DNA from: Prevotella sp.
Lineage (GTDB): Bacteria > Bacteroidota > Bacteroidia > Bacteroidales > Bacteroidaceae
Reading direction: 5' to 3'
NCBI GenBank assembly: GCA_017443345.1
Contig: JAFSNR010000111.1
Span: 1 to 59,965 of the forward strand
Length of the DNA: 59,965 nucleotides
Every line of letters begins with the position of its first letter. Within the stretch, counting starts at the first letter, position 1. The translations under genes and the position numbers were made by a program. The notes below the pieces were generated by a model that did not search any database, was not told the DNA's origin, and saw only the letters and a list, made by a program, of their open reading frames with translations. Below are positions 27,223 through 35,961 of the stretch, piece after piece.

Positions 27223-27780
27223 ATGATTATTTGTCCAGCTTGTAAAGAAGAGATAGAAGACGACTCCCATTATTGTGATCAATGTGGACAGGCTTTGTTG
27301 TTCTGCAATCAGTGCGGTCGTGTCGGACTAGGACGACGCTGTACTCATTGTGGTGGACTGATGGTTTCTCCTGGCGATCGACAGGCAAATCAGCAAAACG
27401 AATCTCCCAGCGTTGCAGCCTTCTCTTCAAATATATCTACGGGAATGGGTATTTCCCACACAGGTCAGCCCCGCAGCGGTATGCCAGTACTGACGTTAGC
27501 CAACGATAGTCTGAATATCCGTATTGTAGCTATGAATGGTGCCATTATCGGACGTCGAAAGGGACCATATACCCAATTCTTTGAGCAGCAGGCTTATGTT
27601 TCAGGTGTTCATGCCCAGTTAAAATACAAACCGAACTCAGGATGGTGTGTGACAGATAAGCATTCTTCGAATGGAACGAAAGTAAATCAGCGAGCTATAC
27701 AGCCAGATGTTGATATGACATTGAACAACGGTGACATCCTCACCATTGCAAATGTGAATCTGCAAGTAATAATTAGATAA
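27223..27780 (+). CDS. Double zinc-ribbon FHA-domain protein
   Basis: A 185-residue soluble protein. The first 45 residues carry Cys4, 7, 18, 21, 28, 31, 40 and 43, a double zinc ribbon. After a Ser/Gln-rich linker, an FHA domain occupies about residues 88-183, with the phospho-threonine pocket residues in place: G110-R111-R112, S127 and H130 in YVSGVHAQL, and N150-G-T in HSSNGTKVN. FHA domains bind phospho-threonine peptides, so this is the reader of the module; the TIRP repeats of the upstream kinase are the obvious candidate ligand. It lies three bases after the AAA gene and four before the PP2C gene. Confidence 0.93.
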   Translation: MIICPACKEEIEDDSHYCDQCGQALLFCNQCGRVGLGRRCTHCGGLMVSPGDRQANQQNESPSVAAFSSNISTGMGISHTGQPRSGMPVLTLANDSLNIRIVAMNGAIIGRRKGPYTQFFEQQAYVSGVHAQLKYKPNSGWCVTDKHSSNGTKVNQRAIQPDVDMTLNNGDILTIANVNLQVIIR

Positions 27781-27784
27781 TAGA

Positions 27785-28528
27785 ATGATCAGTTTACATA
27801 TAACCGCAGCTAGTAGAACTGGCTGTGTGAGACATCAGAATGAAGACATGATACTTGTGGGGAATCATTTCATTCGGAATGACGAATTTCAAGCACATGT
27901 AGAATTAACGAAAAGCGACCGACTCCTTATTGCTGTTGCTGATGGTATGGGAGGTCATAATCGTGGAGATATTGCCAGTAGTGACACTCTGAACAATTTG
28001 CACTTTTTTTTCCATGATCTTCCAACTGGTCTGGAACCTGGTGGTTTTAATGAAATGATTGTTGATTGGCTTGAGTCCATTAATAATTTTATTGCTTCGA
28101 AGGGACGTGCTGATGAGCAATTTAAGGGAATGGGCACAACATTAGTTGCTCTAGCCTACTATGAAGGGGAGTTTTATTCGATGAATTGTGGCGACAGTCG
28201 CCTTTATCGATTACGTGAAGGCCATCTGGAGCAATTGACTACAGATCATTCACTCAGCAACCTGTTGGGAACAGAGAAACGTACCAGTGTCATTACGAAT
28301 TGTATTGGTGGTGGTTGTACATCGTCGTACATTGATATAGTGAAAATGACAACCGATATTATGTTGGGAGATTGCTATTTGTTATGTAGTGACGGTCTTT
28401 CTGATATGCTGAAAGATGAGAATATTTCTGCCATTTTGTCGGAGGGAGGCGAGGCCAATGAATTGTGTGAAGCAGCTATTGCCCATGGAGGTCTCGATAA
28501 TGTATCCTGTTGTGTTATTAAGATTTAG
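27785..28528 (+). CDS. PP2C-type Ser/Thr protein phosphatase
   Basis: A 247-residue cytoplasmic PPM phosphatase. Motifs in order are RTGCVRHQNED (metal-binding Asp21), VADGMGGHNRGD (Asp53), MNCGDSRLYR, LLCSDGLSDML and GGLDNVSC. Length matches bacterial PppA/PrpC/PstP catalytic domains without membrane anchor. As last gene of the five-gene module it is the natural eraser for the kinase encoded upstream. metA follows eight bases later and may be read through from this operon, since no terminator is visible between them. Confidence 0.95.
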   Translation: MISLHITAASRTGCVRHQNEDMILVGNHFIRNDEFQAHVELTKSDRLLIAVADGMGGHNRGDIASSDTLNNLHFFFHDLPTGLEPGGFNEMIVDWLESINNFIASKGRADEQFKGMGTTLVALAYYEGEFYSMNCGDSRLYRLREGHLEQLTTDHSLSNLLGTEKRTSVITNCIGGGCTSSYIDIVKMTTDIMLGDCYLLCSDGLSDMLKDENISAILSEGGEANELCEAAIAHGGLDNVSCCVIKI

Positions 28529-28536
28529 TTTCAACA

Positions 28537-29454
28537 ATGCCACTTAGATTACCGGATAGACTTCCTGCCATAGATATTCTGAAGAATGAGAATATCTTTG
28601 TAATGGATAACTCGAGGGCGACGACGCAGGATATACGTCCTTTGCGTATCGTCATTCTCAATTTGATGCCTCTGAAGATAACAACAGAGACAGACTTGAT
28701 TCGTCTGTTGTCCAATACACCGCTTCAGTTGGAAATCAGTTTTATGAAGTTGAAGAGTCATACTCCCAAGAATACCCCGATAGAGCACATGATGATGTTT
28801 TATCGCGATTTTGAAATGATGCGTCAGGAGAAGTATGACGGTATGATTATTACTGGTGCTCCAGTTGAGACGTTGGAGTTTGAGGACGTGACCTATTGGG
28901 ATGAGATAACGGAAATATTTGATTGGGCTCGCACCCATGTCACGAGTACCTTGTATATCTGTTGGGCAGCTCAAGCAGGTCTGTATTATCATTATGGTAT
29001 TCCTAAATATCCCTTAGTGAAAAAGATGTTTGGTATCTTCCCTCAGGTACCCATAGAGACACCTCTTCCAATCTTCCGTGGATTTGATGATGTATTTATG
29101 ATGCCTCATAGTCGTCATACCGAGGTTCATCGTGAAGATATCCTGGCCAACCCCGATCTGAAGCTGATTGCAGAGTCTCCAGATTGTGGGGTCAGTATGG
29201 TAATGGCTAGAAACGGACGTGAATTCTATATTACAGGGCATCTTGAATATGCACCTAATACGCTGGACAATGAGTATAAGCGTGATCGAGGTGTTCGTGA
29301 TGATGTTGATTTGCCAAAGAATTACTATCGTGACGATAATCCAGAAAACCCGCCCGTAGTTTCCTGGCGTGCTCATGCCAACCTGCTCTATGCCAACTGG
29401 ATTAACTATTACGTTTATCAGGAGACTCCGTATAACATTGACGAAATACGATAG
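28537..29454 (+). CDS. metA: Homoserine O-acetyltransferase (MetA type)
   Basis: A 305-residue member of the MetA family that activates the hydroxyl of homoserine in methionine synthesis. The nucleophile is Cys142 in YICWAAQAGLYYHYG. Residue 111 in TGAPVETLEFEDV is Glu, which in studied MetA proteins goes with acetyl-CoA use, while Gly at this place goes with succinyl-CoA; this one is therefore predicted to acetylate. The motif reads CWAAQA where CWGAQA is usual. No SAM riboswitch is visible ahead of it, and it seems to share the transcript of the PP2C gene. Confidence 0.95.
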   Translation: MPLRLPDRLPAIDILKNENIFVMDNSRATTQDIRPLRIVILNLMPLKITTETDLIRLLSNTPLQLEISFMKLKSHTPKNTPIEHMMMFYRDFEMMRQEKYDGMIITGAPVETLEFEDVTYWDEITEIFDWARTHVTSTLYICWAAQAGLYYHYGIPKYPLVKKMFGIFPQVPIETPLPIFRGFDDVFMMPHSRHTEVHREDILANPDLKLIAESPDCGVSMVMARNGREFYITGHLEYAPNTLDNEYKRDRGVRDDVDLPKNYYRDDNPENPPVVSWRAHANLLYANWINYYVYQETPYNIDEIR

Positions 29455-29460
29455 GCGACA

Positions 29461-31263
29461 TTGAGAGCACTCGAACTTTTAGCTCCGGCAAAAAACTTAG
29501 CATGCGGCATAGCGGCCATTGACCACGGTGCCGATGCTGTGTATATTGGGGCACCTAGCTTTGGGGCACGTGCTGCAGCAGGGAATAGTATCGATGACAT
29601 CCATAGTCTCTGTAACTATGCCCATCAGTTCGGAGCAAAGGTATATGTCACTTTGAACACGATTATTTACGATGATGAACTAGAGCAACTCCAACAGTTG
29701 GTTCTTTCATTAACAGATGTTGGGGTAGATGCCATTTTGGTACAGGATATGTCGTTATTGGAACTCTGTCCGTCAACGTTGCCTCTTCATGCATCAACCC
29801 AGACTGACAATCGTACAGCGGAGAAAGTAAGATGGTTGCAGGATGTTGGTTTTTCTCGTGCCGTCCTTGCCCGTGAATTATCTGTTGATGAAATTGCAGC
29901 CATCCATCAGGAAGTGCCAGAAATGGAACTTGAAGTATTTGTACATGGTGCTCTTTGTGTCAGTTATTCTGGTATCTGTTATGCTTCTCAATATTGTTTC
30001 CGACGTAGTGCGAATAGGGGAGAGTGTGCCCAGTTCTGTCGCATGAAGTTCTCTTTATTTGATGCTAACGGGATGGAAATCGAACACGAACGATATCTGC
30101 TTTCTTTGAAAGATATGAACCAAAGCGAGAATCTGTTGGAGCTTATAGAGGCAGGAGCAAGTTCGTTTAAGATTGAAGGACGTCTGAAGGATGTGCCATA
30201 TGTCAAGAATGTGACAGCAGCCTACAGTGAAAAACTCAATGAGATTGTACGTCGCTATCCAGACAAATACTGTAGAGCATCCTTCGGACAATGTGTATAC
30301 AGTTTCAAGCCTGATTTGAGGCGAACCTTCAATCGTGGCTATACCTCTTACTTTGCTCACGGACGACAATCGGATATAGCATCATTTGATACGCCAAAGG
30401 CTATCGGAGAGTTTGTCGGAACAGTGAAGGAGATACGACATGACTCTTTCAATGTGGCTGGCGTATCCAGTTTTACCAATGGTGACGGACTTTGTTTCCT
30501 GAATGCAGACCGCCAGTTTGAGGGACTTCGTGCCAATCGTGTCGTGGGAAATCGTATTTATCCTTATAGGATGCCCAAGGGATTGCGTCCAGGAATGTCT
30601 TTGTTCCGAAATAACGACCAAGAGTTCGAAAGGATCCTTTCCAAGCCAAGTGCTCAACGCAAGATTCCTGTATCAATGTCACTTCGTGCTACAGAAGATG
30701 GTTTTTCACTTTATGCTACTATTCACCATCAGACCTGTAGTGTGAAGATCTCGCAAGAGCATCAGATAGCTCAGAAATCTCCTCGTGAGAATATCATTCG
30801 TCAACTGACAAAGCTTGGAGATACCATATATACCTGTTCAGAAGTAGAGATTCCTTCAGATTTCAACTTCTTTATCCCTAACAGCGTACTGTCTGAGATG
30901 AGGAGACTACTTGTAGATCAACTTTGTCAACTGAAACTGACACATGATTCCGGATCCATTCCTTTGAGGGGCCGTAACGAGATTTCGTCCCCTGACGATC
31001 CTTATCCTTATCTTTATAATATATCAAACCATCTTTCTCAGAAGTTCTACAATGCGGAAGGATTGACAGCTTATGAGTTGAATGGTGGGGATGGTCCTTT
31101 GATGCAGTGTCGTCATTGTATCCGTTATAGCCTGGGCTATTGTGTTCGCAGGGGTGGTAAACATCCAGAATGGAAGGAACCACTTTATTTGCAGTTGGGT
31201 GACGGACGTCGATTCCAATTAGAGTTTGATTGTAAGAACTGTCAGATGAATGTCTATGCGTAA
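29461..31263 (+). CDS. U32 family protein (RlhA/YegQ-like)
   Basis: A 600-residue protein with a TTG start at 29461, fitting the family opening RALELLAPAKNLACGIAAIDHGADAVYIGA. The U32 signature is present around residues 158-180 (VFVHGALCVSYSGICYAS), followed by a Cys cluster (CFRRSANRGECAQFC) and a second Cys-rich segment at the C-terminus (CRHCIRYSLGYC, CKNCQ). Members once called collagenases include RlhA, which hydroxylates C2501 of 23S rRNA, and other iron-sulphur-linked hydroxylases; the Cys clusters fit an Fe-S role better than protease activity. Its 3' end overlaps the next gene by 14 bases. Confidence 0.88.
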   Translation: MRALELLAPAKNLACGIAAIDHGADAVYIGAPSFGARAAAGNSIDDIHSLCNYAHQFGAKVYVTLNTIIYDDELEQLQQLVLSLTDVGVDAILVQDMSLLELCPSTLPLHASTQTDNRTAEKVRWLQDVGFSRAVLARELSVDEIAAIHQEVPEMELEVFVHGALCVSYSGICYASQYCFRRSANRGECAQFCRMKFSLFDANGMEIEHERYLLSLKDMNQSENLLELIEAGASSFKIEGRLKDVPYVKNVTAAYSEKLNEIVRRYPDKYCRASFGQCVYSFKPDLRRTFNRGYTSYFAHGRQSDIASFDTPKAIGEFVGTVKEIRHDSFNVAGVSSFTNGDGLCFLNADRQFEGLRANRVVGNRIYPYRMPKGLRPGMSLFRNNDQEFERILSKPSAQRKIPVSMSLRATEDGFSLYATIHHQTCSVKISQEHQIAQKSPRENIIRQLTKLGDTIYTCSEVEIPSDFNFFIPNSVLSEMRRLLVDQLCQLKLTHDSGSIPLRGRNEISSPDDPYPYLYNISNHLSQKFYNAEGLTAYELNGGDGPLMQCRHCIRYSLGYCVRRGGKHPEWKEPLYLQLGDGRRFQLEFDCKNCQMNVYA

Positions 31264-32209
31264 ACTGTCTGTTTCTTTCCTGATATGTTTCCTGTCGATG
31301 ATGCTGGCAGGTTGCTATAATCGTGGCCCGATTACGCCAGACGCATGGGATTTGACTGCACAGCAGTTAGATTCTATCTCTTTCTATACGACTCATCACT
31401 ATACTCAGAACTATAATTTTGTTGTTACTGGTGACTCGTTGGTTGTTGTTGCTCAGCAGCCAGAAGATATGGCCATTCCTGACGTGGTTTCTTCCGAGAT
31501 AGAAACAGTAGGTGTGGAAATGCAGAAAGACTCCATCACACTTAGGAAGAATGAGCATATTGTTGTAGCTGATATCAAGACCGTTCCTGCTGACACGATA
31601 GATTCTGTATGGGTAAAGGTTGCACGTGACCAACTGACATTTGGTTGGATTCATGAGAATGAGCTGTTGGCAAAGGTTTCTCCTGATGACCCCATCAGTC
31701 AGTTTATTGATTTCTTCTCTGATGCCCACATGCTGATTTTCTTGGCATTTTGTGTAGTAGTTGTTGCTGCCTATGGTGTTCGCAGATTGATGAAAAGAGG
31801 AGCAAAGATTGTACATTTCAATGATATCCCCTCGTTCTATCCTACCACATTGTGTCTTCTGATAGCATCCTCCGCTGTGCTATATAGCTCAATTCAGTTG
31901 TTTGGTCCCGAGTCGTGGCGACATTTCTATTATCATCCTTCTTTGAACCCATTCGCGTTGCCTCTCCATTTAGGTTTGTTTGTATCTTCTGTATGGGCTA
32001 TTGTCATTGTGGCCATAGCTACGGTTGATGATGTAACGAAGAAGCTACCTTTAGGTGCTGCTGTCCTGTATCTGAGTGGGCTGACTGCAGTCTGTGCTGT
32101 ATGCTATGTAGTTTTCAGTATTACGACCTTATATTATATAGGCTATCCTTTGCTGATTGCCTATTATGTCTTTGCTATCAAGCGCCTTTTACGTTTGCCT
32201 TCTCTTTAA
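31250..32209 (+). CDS. Lipoprotein-signal membrane protein of unknown function
   Basis: A 319-residue protein, or 317 from the second ATG at 31256. It starts with a lipoprotein-type signal ending in LAGC (Cys22), followed by about 140 residues that may form a small beta domain (SH3-like spacing around WVKVARDQLTFGWIHENEL) outside the cytoplasm. Five hydrophobic segments then span the membrane: one near 161-176, a pair around 197-250, and two more near the C-terminus. No family was recognised. It overlaps the U32 gene by 14 bases and converges on hemW with a 4-base overlap. Confidence 0.75.
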   Translation: MSMRKLSVSFLICFLSMMLAGCYNRGPITPDAWDLTAQQLDSISFYTTHHYTQNYNFVVTGDSLVVVAQQPEDMAIPDVVSSEIETVGVEMQKDSITLRKNEHIVVADIKTVPADTIDSVWVKVARDQLTFGWIHENELLAKVSPDDPISQFIDFFSDAHMLIFLAFCVVVVAAYGVRRLMKRGAKIVHFNDIPSFYPTTLCLLIASSAVLYSSIQLFGPESWRHFYYHPSLNPFALPLHLGLFVSSVWAIVIVAIATVDDVTKKLPLGAAVLYLSGLTAVCAVCYVVFSITTLYYIGYPLLIAYYVFAIKRLLRLPSL

Positions 32210-33303
32210 TCTACCCAGACTAGTTCGCTCATAATCATGTCGCTGACGAAGAGTCCTTTTCTTGTTAGTGCCAGTTGATGGTCGTTCGTGTGTAGCAGTC
32301 CATCGTCAATAAAGCGACAGGCGTTTTTCAGACAATAATCTCTGTGCCTTTCTGAGAGATGATCCAGGCAAATGCCTTCTTTAGTACGTAAACCAACGGT
32401 GATGGTATCGTTGTATCTGGTATTCTCGTCGATGAGTTCCTCTTCAAAAAGTCTTTTCTCTTGCTCAATGCCTTCTATATACTGTCTGATATTTGCCACA
32501 TTCCAACTGCGGCTTTTGATATCATAGGAGTGTGCTGCTGCACCAATGCCGATATAGGGAGTACCATCCCAATAGCTGGAGTTATGTCTGGAACGGAAAC
32601 CTGGCTTTGCAAAGTTTGATATTTCATAGTGCTCATAGCCTGCAACTGCCAGTTTGTCGATAAGCCTTTCGTACATCAGCCTCTCAAGTTCTTCCTCCAG
32701 AGGTTCTGTCTGCATACGATAGAGTGGAGTGCCTTCCTCTATCATCAGGCAATAGGCTGAAAGATGTTCTGCTTCCAACGATAAAGCCTTCTCGATATCA
32801 TCTTCCCATTCTGATAAGGTTTCTTCAGGAAAGCCATACATCAGGTCGATGCTGATATTCTGGATACCAGAATCCCTGAGTCGATTAACTGCATCAAAAA
32901 CTTGAGAGGAGGTATGTCTTCTATGTAGGAATCTGAGTCGCTGGTCGTTGAATGTCTGTGCTCCCATGCTAACCCTGTTAACAGGAAGATGACTTAGACC
33001 TTCTGCGAATCCCTTGGTTACATCGTCTGGGTTACATTCTATTGTTATTTCTGCATCAGTTTCCACCTTATTATATATATATATAGCGTCGAAAATCTGT
33101 TGAAGTTGTGAAATGGTCAGTTGTGAAGGTGTTCCTCCTCCAAGATAAATGGTCCTGATGGGGGCTTGCTGGCATACCAGAATCATCTCCTTACAAAGGG
33201 CATCAACGTATCTCTGACGGAGCTCTAACTCAGTCGTCGAATAGAAGCCGCAATAGATGCAACGACTCCTGCAAAATGGAATATGGATGTATAAACCTGC
33301 CAT
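32206..33303 (-). CDS. hemW: Radical SAM protein HemW
   Basis: A 365-residue radical SAM protein of the HemN/HemW family. The cluster motif C11-R-S-R-C15-I-Y-C18 is followed by GF, so the extra Cys that marks true coproporphyrinogen dehydrogenase HemN is missing; this and the length point to HemW, a heme chaperone. YLGGGTPSQL and the late MYGFPEET segment are also conserved. It is transcribed alone on the minus strand; a TATTTTTG box at 33312-33319 lies eight bases before the ATG, so the transcript is close to leaderless. Confidence 0.92.
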   Translation of the reverse strand: MAGLYIHIPFCRSRCIYCGFYSTTELELRQRYVDALCKEMILVCQQAPIRTIYLGGGTPSQLTISQLQQIFDAIYIYNKVETDAEITIECNPDDVTKGFAEGLSHLPVNRVSMGAQTFNDQRLRFLHRRHTSSQVFDAVNRLRDSGIQNISIDLMYGFPEETLSEWEDDIEKALSLEAEHLSAYCLMIEEGTPLYRMQTEPLEEELERLMYERLIDKLAVAGYEHYEISNFAKPGFRSRHNSSYWDGTPYIGIGAAAHSYDIKSRSWNVANIRQYIEGIEQEKRLFEEELIDENTRYNDTITVGLRTKEGICLDHLSERHRDYCLKNACRFIDDGLLHTNDHQLALTRKGLFVSDMIMSELVWVD

Positions 33304-33311
33304 TTTTATTG

Positions 33312-33319
33312 CAAAAATA
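33312..33319 (-). promoter_or_regulatory. -7 box of hemW
   Basis: TATTTTTG on the minus strand immediately upstream of the hemW start. Confidence 0.45.
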
Positions 33320-33419
33320 CTAATTTAGTTTAATATTTGAAACATTTTTTTGGCTATTTCTCAGAAAATGTCTAATTTAGCGACCTAAATAGAAATTATT
33401 TATCCTAAAACCAAAAGAT

Positions 33420-35579
33420 ATGAAAGTTTATCAAACTAACGAAATCAAGAACATTGCACTCATTGGCAGTGCGGGTAGCGGCAAGACTACTCTTGCCGAG
33501 TCAATGGTCTACGAAGCTGGCATCATCAAGCGCCGCGGTACCGTAGAGGGTAAGAACACCATGAGCGATTACTTCCCTGTTGAACAGGAGTACGGCTATT
33601 CGGTGTTCTCAACTGTTTTTCATGTGGAGTGGAATAACAAGAAGCTCAACATCATCGACTGTCCAGGAAGTGACGACTTCGTAGGTGGCTCTATCACCGC
33701 TATGAACGTTACTGATCAGGCTGTTATCCTCATCAACGGCCAGTATGGTCCTGAGGTTGGCACGATGAATGCTTTCCGCAACACTGAGAAGCTGAAGAAG
33801 CCCGTGATCTTCCTCGTGAACCAGCTGGATCGCGACAACTGCGACTTCGATCAGATTCTCTCACAGTTGAAGGATGTCTATGGACCAAACTGCGTGCCCG
33901 TTCAGTATCCTATCGCTACAGGCGCAGGCTTCAACAGCGTTATTGACGTGCTGCTGATGAAGAAGTACTCTTGGAAGCCAGAAGGTGGTGCTCCTATTAT
34001 CGAGGAGATTCCTGCTGATCAGCTGGAGAAGGCCAAGGAGATGAAGGCTGCCCTCGTGGAGGCTGCTGCTGCTGGCGATGACACGCTGATGGAAAAGTTC
34101 TTCGAGAGCGAGGATTTGACTGAGGACGAGATGCGTGAGGGTATCCGCAAGGGTCTCGTGACACGTTCTATTTTCCCAGTATTCTGTGTCTGTGCAGGTC
34201 GTGATATGGGCGTTCGTCGTTTGATGGAGTTCCTTGGCAACGTTGTGCCTTTCGTCAGCGAGATGCCTGTTATTAAGAACGCTGCAGGTAAGGATGTTCC
34301 TGCTGATGCTTCTGCTCCCACATCTCTCTATTTCTTCAAGACAGGTGTTGAGCCTCATATTGGAGAGGTATCATATTTCAAGGTGATGAGTGGAATCGTG
34401 AAGAGTGGTGATGACCTGACAAATGCTGATCGTGGCTCTAAGGAACGTATTGGTACTCTCTATGCTTGTGCAGGTGCTAACCGTATTCAGGTCGATGAGC
34501 TTCGTGCTGGTGATATCGGCTGTACAGTGAAGCTGAAAGATGTGAAGACTGGTAACACCTTGAACGGCAAGGATGTAGACAATAGATTTGACTTCATCAA
34601 GTATCCTAACTCTAAGTTCTCTCGTGCTATCAAGGCCGTTAACGAGGCAGAGACTGAGAAGATGATGGCTGCACTGGCCAAGATGCGCCAGGAGGATCCC
34701 ACATGGGTTGTAGAGCAGTCTAAGGAGTTGCGTCAGATTATTGTTCATGGACAGGGCGAGTTCCACCTTCGCACCTTGAAGTGGCGTATGGAGAACAATG
34801 AGAAGATCCAGATCGAGTATATCGAGCCAAAGATTCCTTATCGTGAGACTATCACAAAGATGGCACGTGCCGACTATCGTCATAAGAAGCAGTCAGGTGG
34901 TGCAGGTCAGTTTGGTGAGGTTCACCTGATTCTGGAGCCTTACACAGAGGGCATGCCTGATCCTACATCATTCAAGATCAACGGTCAGGAGTTCAAGATG
35001 AACATCAAGGGTAAGGAAGAGATTGACCTCGAGTGGGGTGGAAAGCTCGTATTCATCAACTCTGTAGTTGGTGGTGCCATCGACCTTCGCTTTATGCCTG
35101 CTATTCTGAAGGGTATCATGGAGCGTATGGAGCAAGGACCTCTGACAGGATCTTATGCCCGTGACGTTCGCGTGATTGTTTACGATGGCAAGATGCACCC
35201 AGTAGACTCTAACGAGCTTTCGTTCATGCTTGCAGCTCGTAACGCCTTCTCAGCAGCATTCAAGGAGGCTGGTCCAAAGGTACTTGAGCCAATCTATGAC
35301 CTCGAGGTGCTCGTTCCTGCAGACTACATGGGTGATGTGATGTCTGACCTTCAGGGTCGTCGTGCCATCATTATGGGTATGGATTCTGAGGCTGGCTATC
35401 AGAAGCTGAGTGCCAAGATTCCTCTGAAGGAACTTTCAAGTTACTCTATCGCTCTGAGTTCACTGACTGGTGGACGTGCTTCGTTCACGACGAGTTTCTC
35501 AAGCTACGAGCTTGTTCCGAACGATATCCAGCAGGCTCTGATTAAGCAGCATGAGGAGGAGATGAAGGAAGAGGATTAA
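33420..35579 (+). CDS. EF-G paralogue (EF-G2-like) with degenerate GTPase motifs
   Basis: A 719-residue translation elongation factor G paralogue with all five EF-G domains. The P-loop is GSAGSGKTT instead of AHVDAGKTT. G3 reads D80-C-P-G-S84-D, so the catalytic His of DTPGH is Ser, and G4 reads NQLD where NKMD is standard. Switch I, usually RGITI, reads YGYSV. Bacteroides thetaiotaomicron has an EF-G2 without GTPase activity that supports translocation during starvation, and this protein fits that type. The ordinary EF-G gene must lie elsewhere. A hairpin follows the stop codon. Standing alone, it is probably separately regulated; no promoter box was clearly placed. Confidence 0.93.
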   Translation: MKVYQTNEIKNIALIGSAGSGKTTLAESMVYEAGIIKRRGTVEGKNTMSDYFPVEQEYGYSVFSTVFHVEWNNKKLNIIDCPGSDDFVGGSITAMNVTDQAVILINGQYGPEVGTMNAFRNTEKLKKPVIFLVNQLDRDNCDFDQILSQLKDVYGPNCVPVQYPIATGAGFNSVIDVLLMKKYSWKPEGGAPIIEEIPADQLEKAKEMKAALVEAAAAGDDTLMEKFFESEDLTEDEMREGIRKGLVTRSIFPVFCVCAGRDMGVRRLMEFLGNVVPFVSEMPVIKNAAGKDVPADASAPTSLYFFKTGVEPHIGEVSYFKVMSGIVKSGDDLTNADRGSKERIGTLYACAGANRIQVDELRAGDIGCTVKLKDVKTGNTLNGKDVDNRFDFIKYPNSKFSRAIKAVNEAETEKMMAALAKMRQEDPTWVVEQSKELRQIIVHGQGEFHLRTLKWRMENNEKIQIEYIEPKIPYRETITKMARADYRHKKQSGGAGQFGEVHLILEPYTEGMPDPTSFKINGQEFKMNIKGKEEIDLEWGGKLVFINSVVGGAIDLRFMPAILKGIMERMEQGPLTGSYARDVRVIVYDGKMHPVDSNELSFMLAARNAFSAAFKEAGPKVLEPIYDLEVLVPADYMGDVMSDLQGRRAIIMGMDSEAGYQKLSAKIPLKELSSYSIALSSLTGGRASFTTSFSSYELVPNDIQQALIKQHEEEMKEED

Positions 35580-35601
35580 TCTTCAGCATATTTCAAATTG
35601 A

Positions 35602-35631
35602 AAAGAGTGGGGCAATCTTGTCCCACTCTTT
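35602..35631 (+). terminator. Hairpin after the EF-G2-like gene
   Basis: AAAGAGTGGG pairs perfectly with CCCACTCTTT around a ten-base loop. Only a few T follow, so termination may be partial. Confidence 0.7.
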
Positions 35632-35666
35632 CATTATGTAAGTTGTTATCCTTATCTTTGTTTTTG

Positions 35667-35747
35667 AATTCTCTAGAGAATTTCGGCGTTAAGAGGCACT
35701 TATCGCCTCGTTTACTTACTGTTGGCTCTCGAATTCTCTAGAGAATT
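35667..35747. repeat. Pair of identical 16-base palindromes
   Basis: AATTCTCTAGAGAATT, a perfect palindrome, occurs at 35667-35682 and 35732-35747, 65 bases apart. Each copy is followed within a few bases by a related AAGAGGCACTTAT or AAGAGCACTTAT. The rest of 35632-35940 holds no convincing gene. Confidence 0.85.
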
Positions 35748-35945
35748 AAAAAGAGCACTTATTGATGGCATCAACTAAGTGGCAAGAAACCAGTATGCGA
35801 GATAGGCTATCAAGAGGCAAGAGCTTCTTTTCGTTGGCCTTTCCTGTAGTTACAAATAGTTAACCAAGAAGTTGTAGATATGTTAAATTCGCTAAAATTC
35901 GATAAATTAATTAACATAATAGGCGTGTCTTATTAAGAATTCCAT

Positions 35946-35953
35946 TACCTTTG
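35946..35953 (+). promoter_or_regulatory. -7 box of the rprXY-like operon
   Basis: TACCTTTG, nine bases before the histidine kinase ATG at 35962, implying an almost leaderless message. No -33 TTTG was seen. Confidence 0.45.
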
Positions 35954-35961
35954 CTGACGAT

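Noticed and set aside
19871-28528. Interpretation of the kinase/FHA/PP2C genes as part of a type VI secretion locus
   Set aside because: No sheath, tube, baseplate, ClpV or membrane-complex genes are present in the window.
35765-35863. A 32-codon frame in the gap before rprX
   Set aside because: There is no convincing ribosome site and the peptide resembles nothing I know; it is most likely chance.
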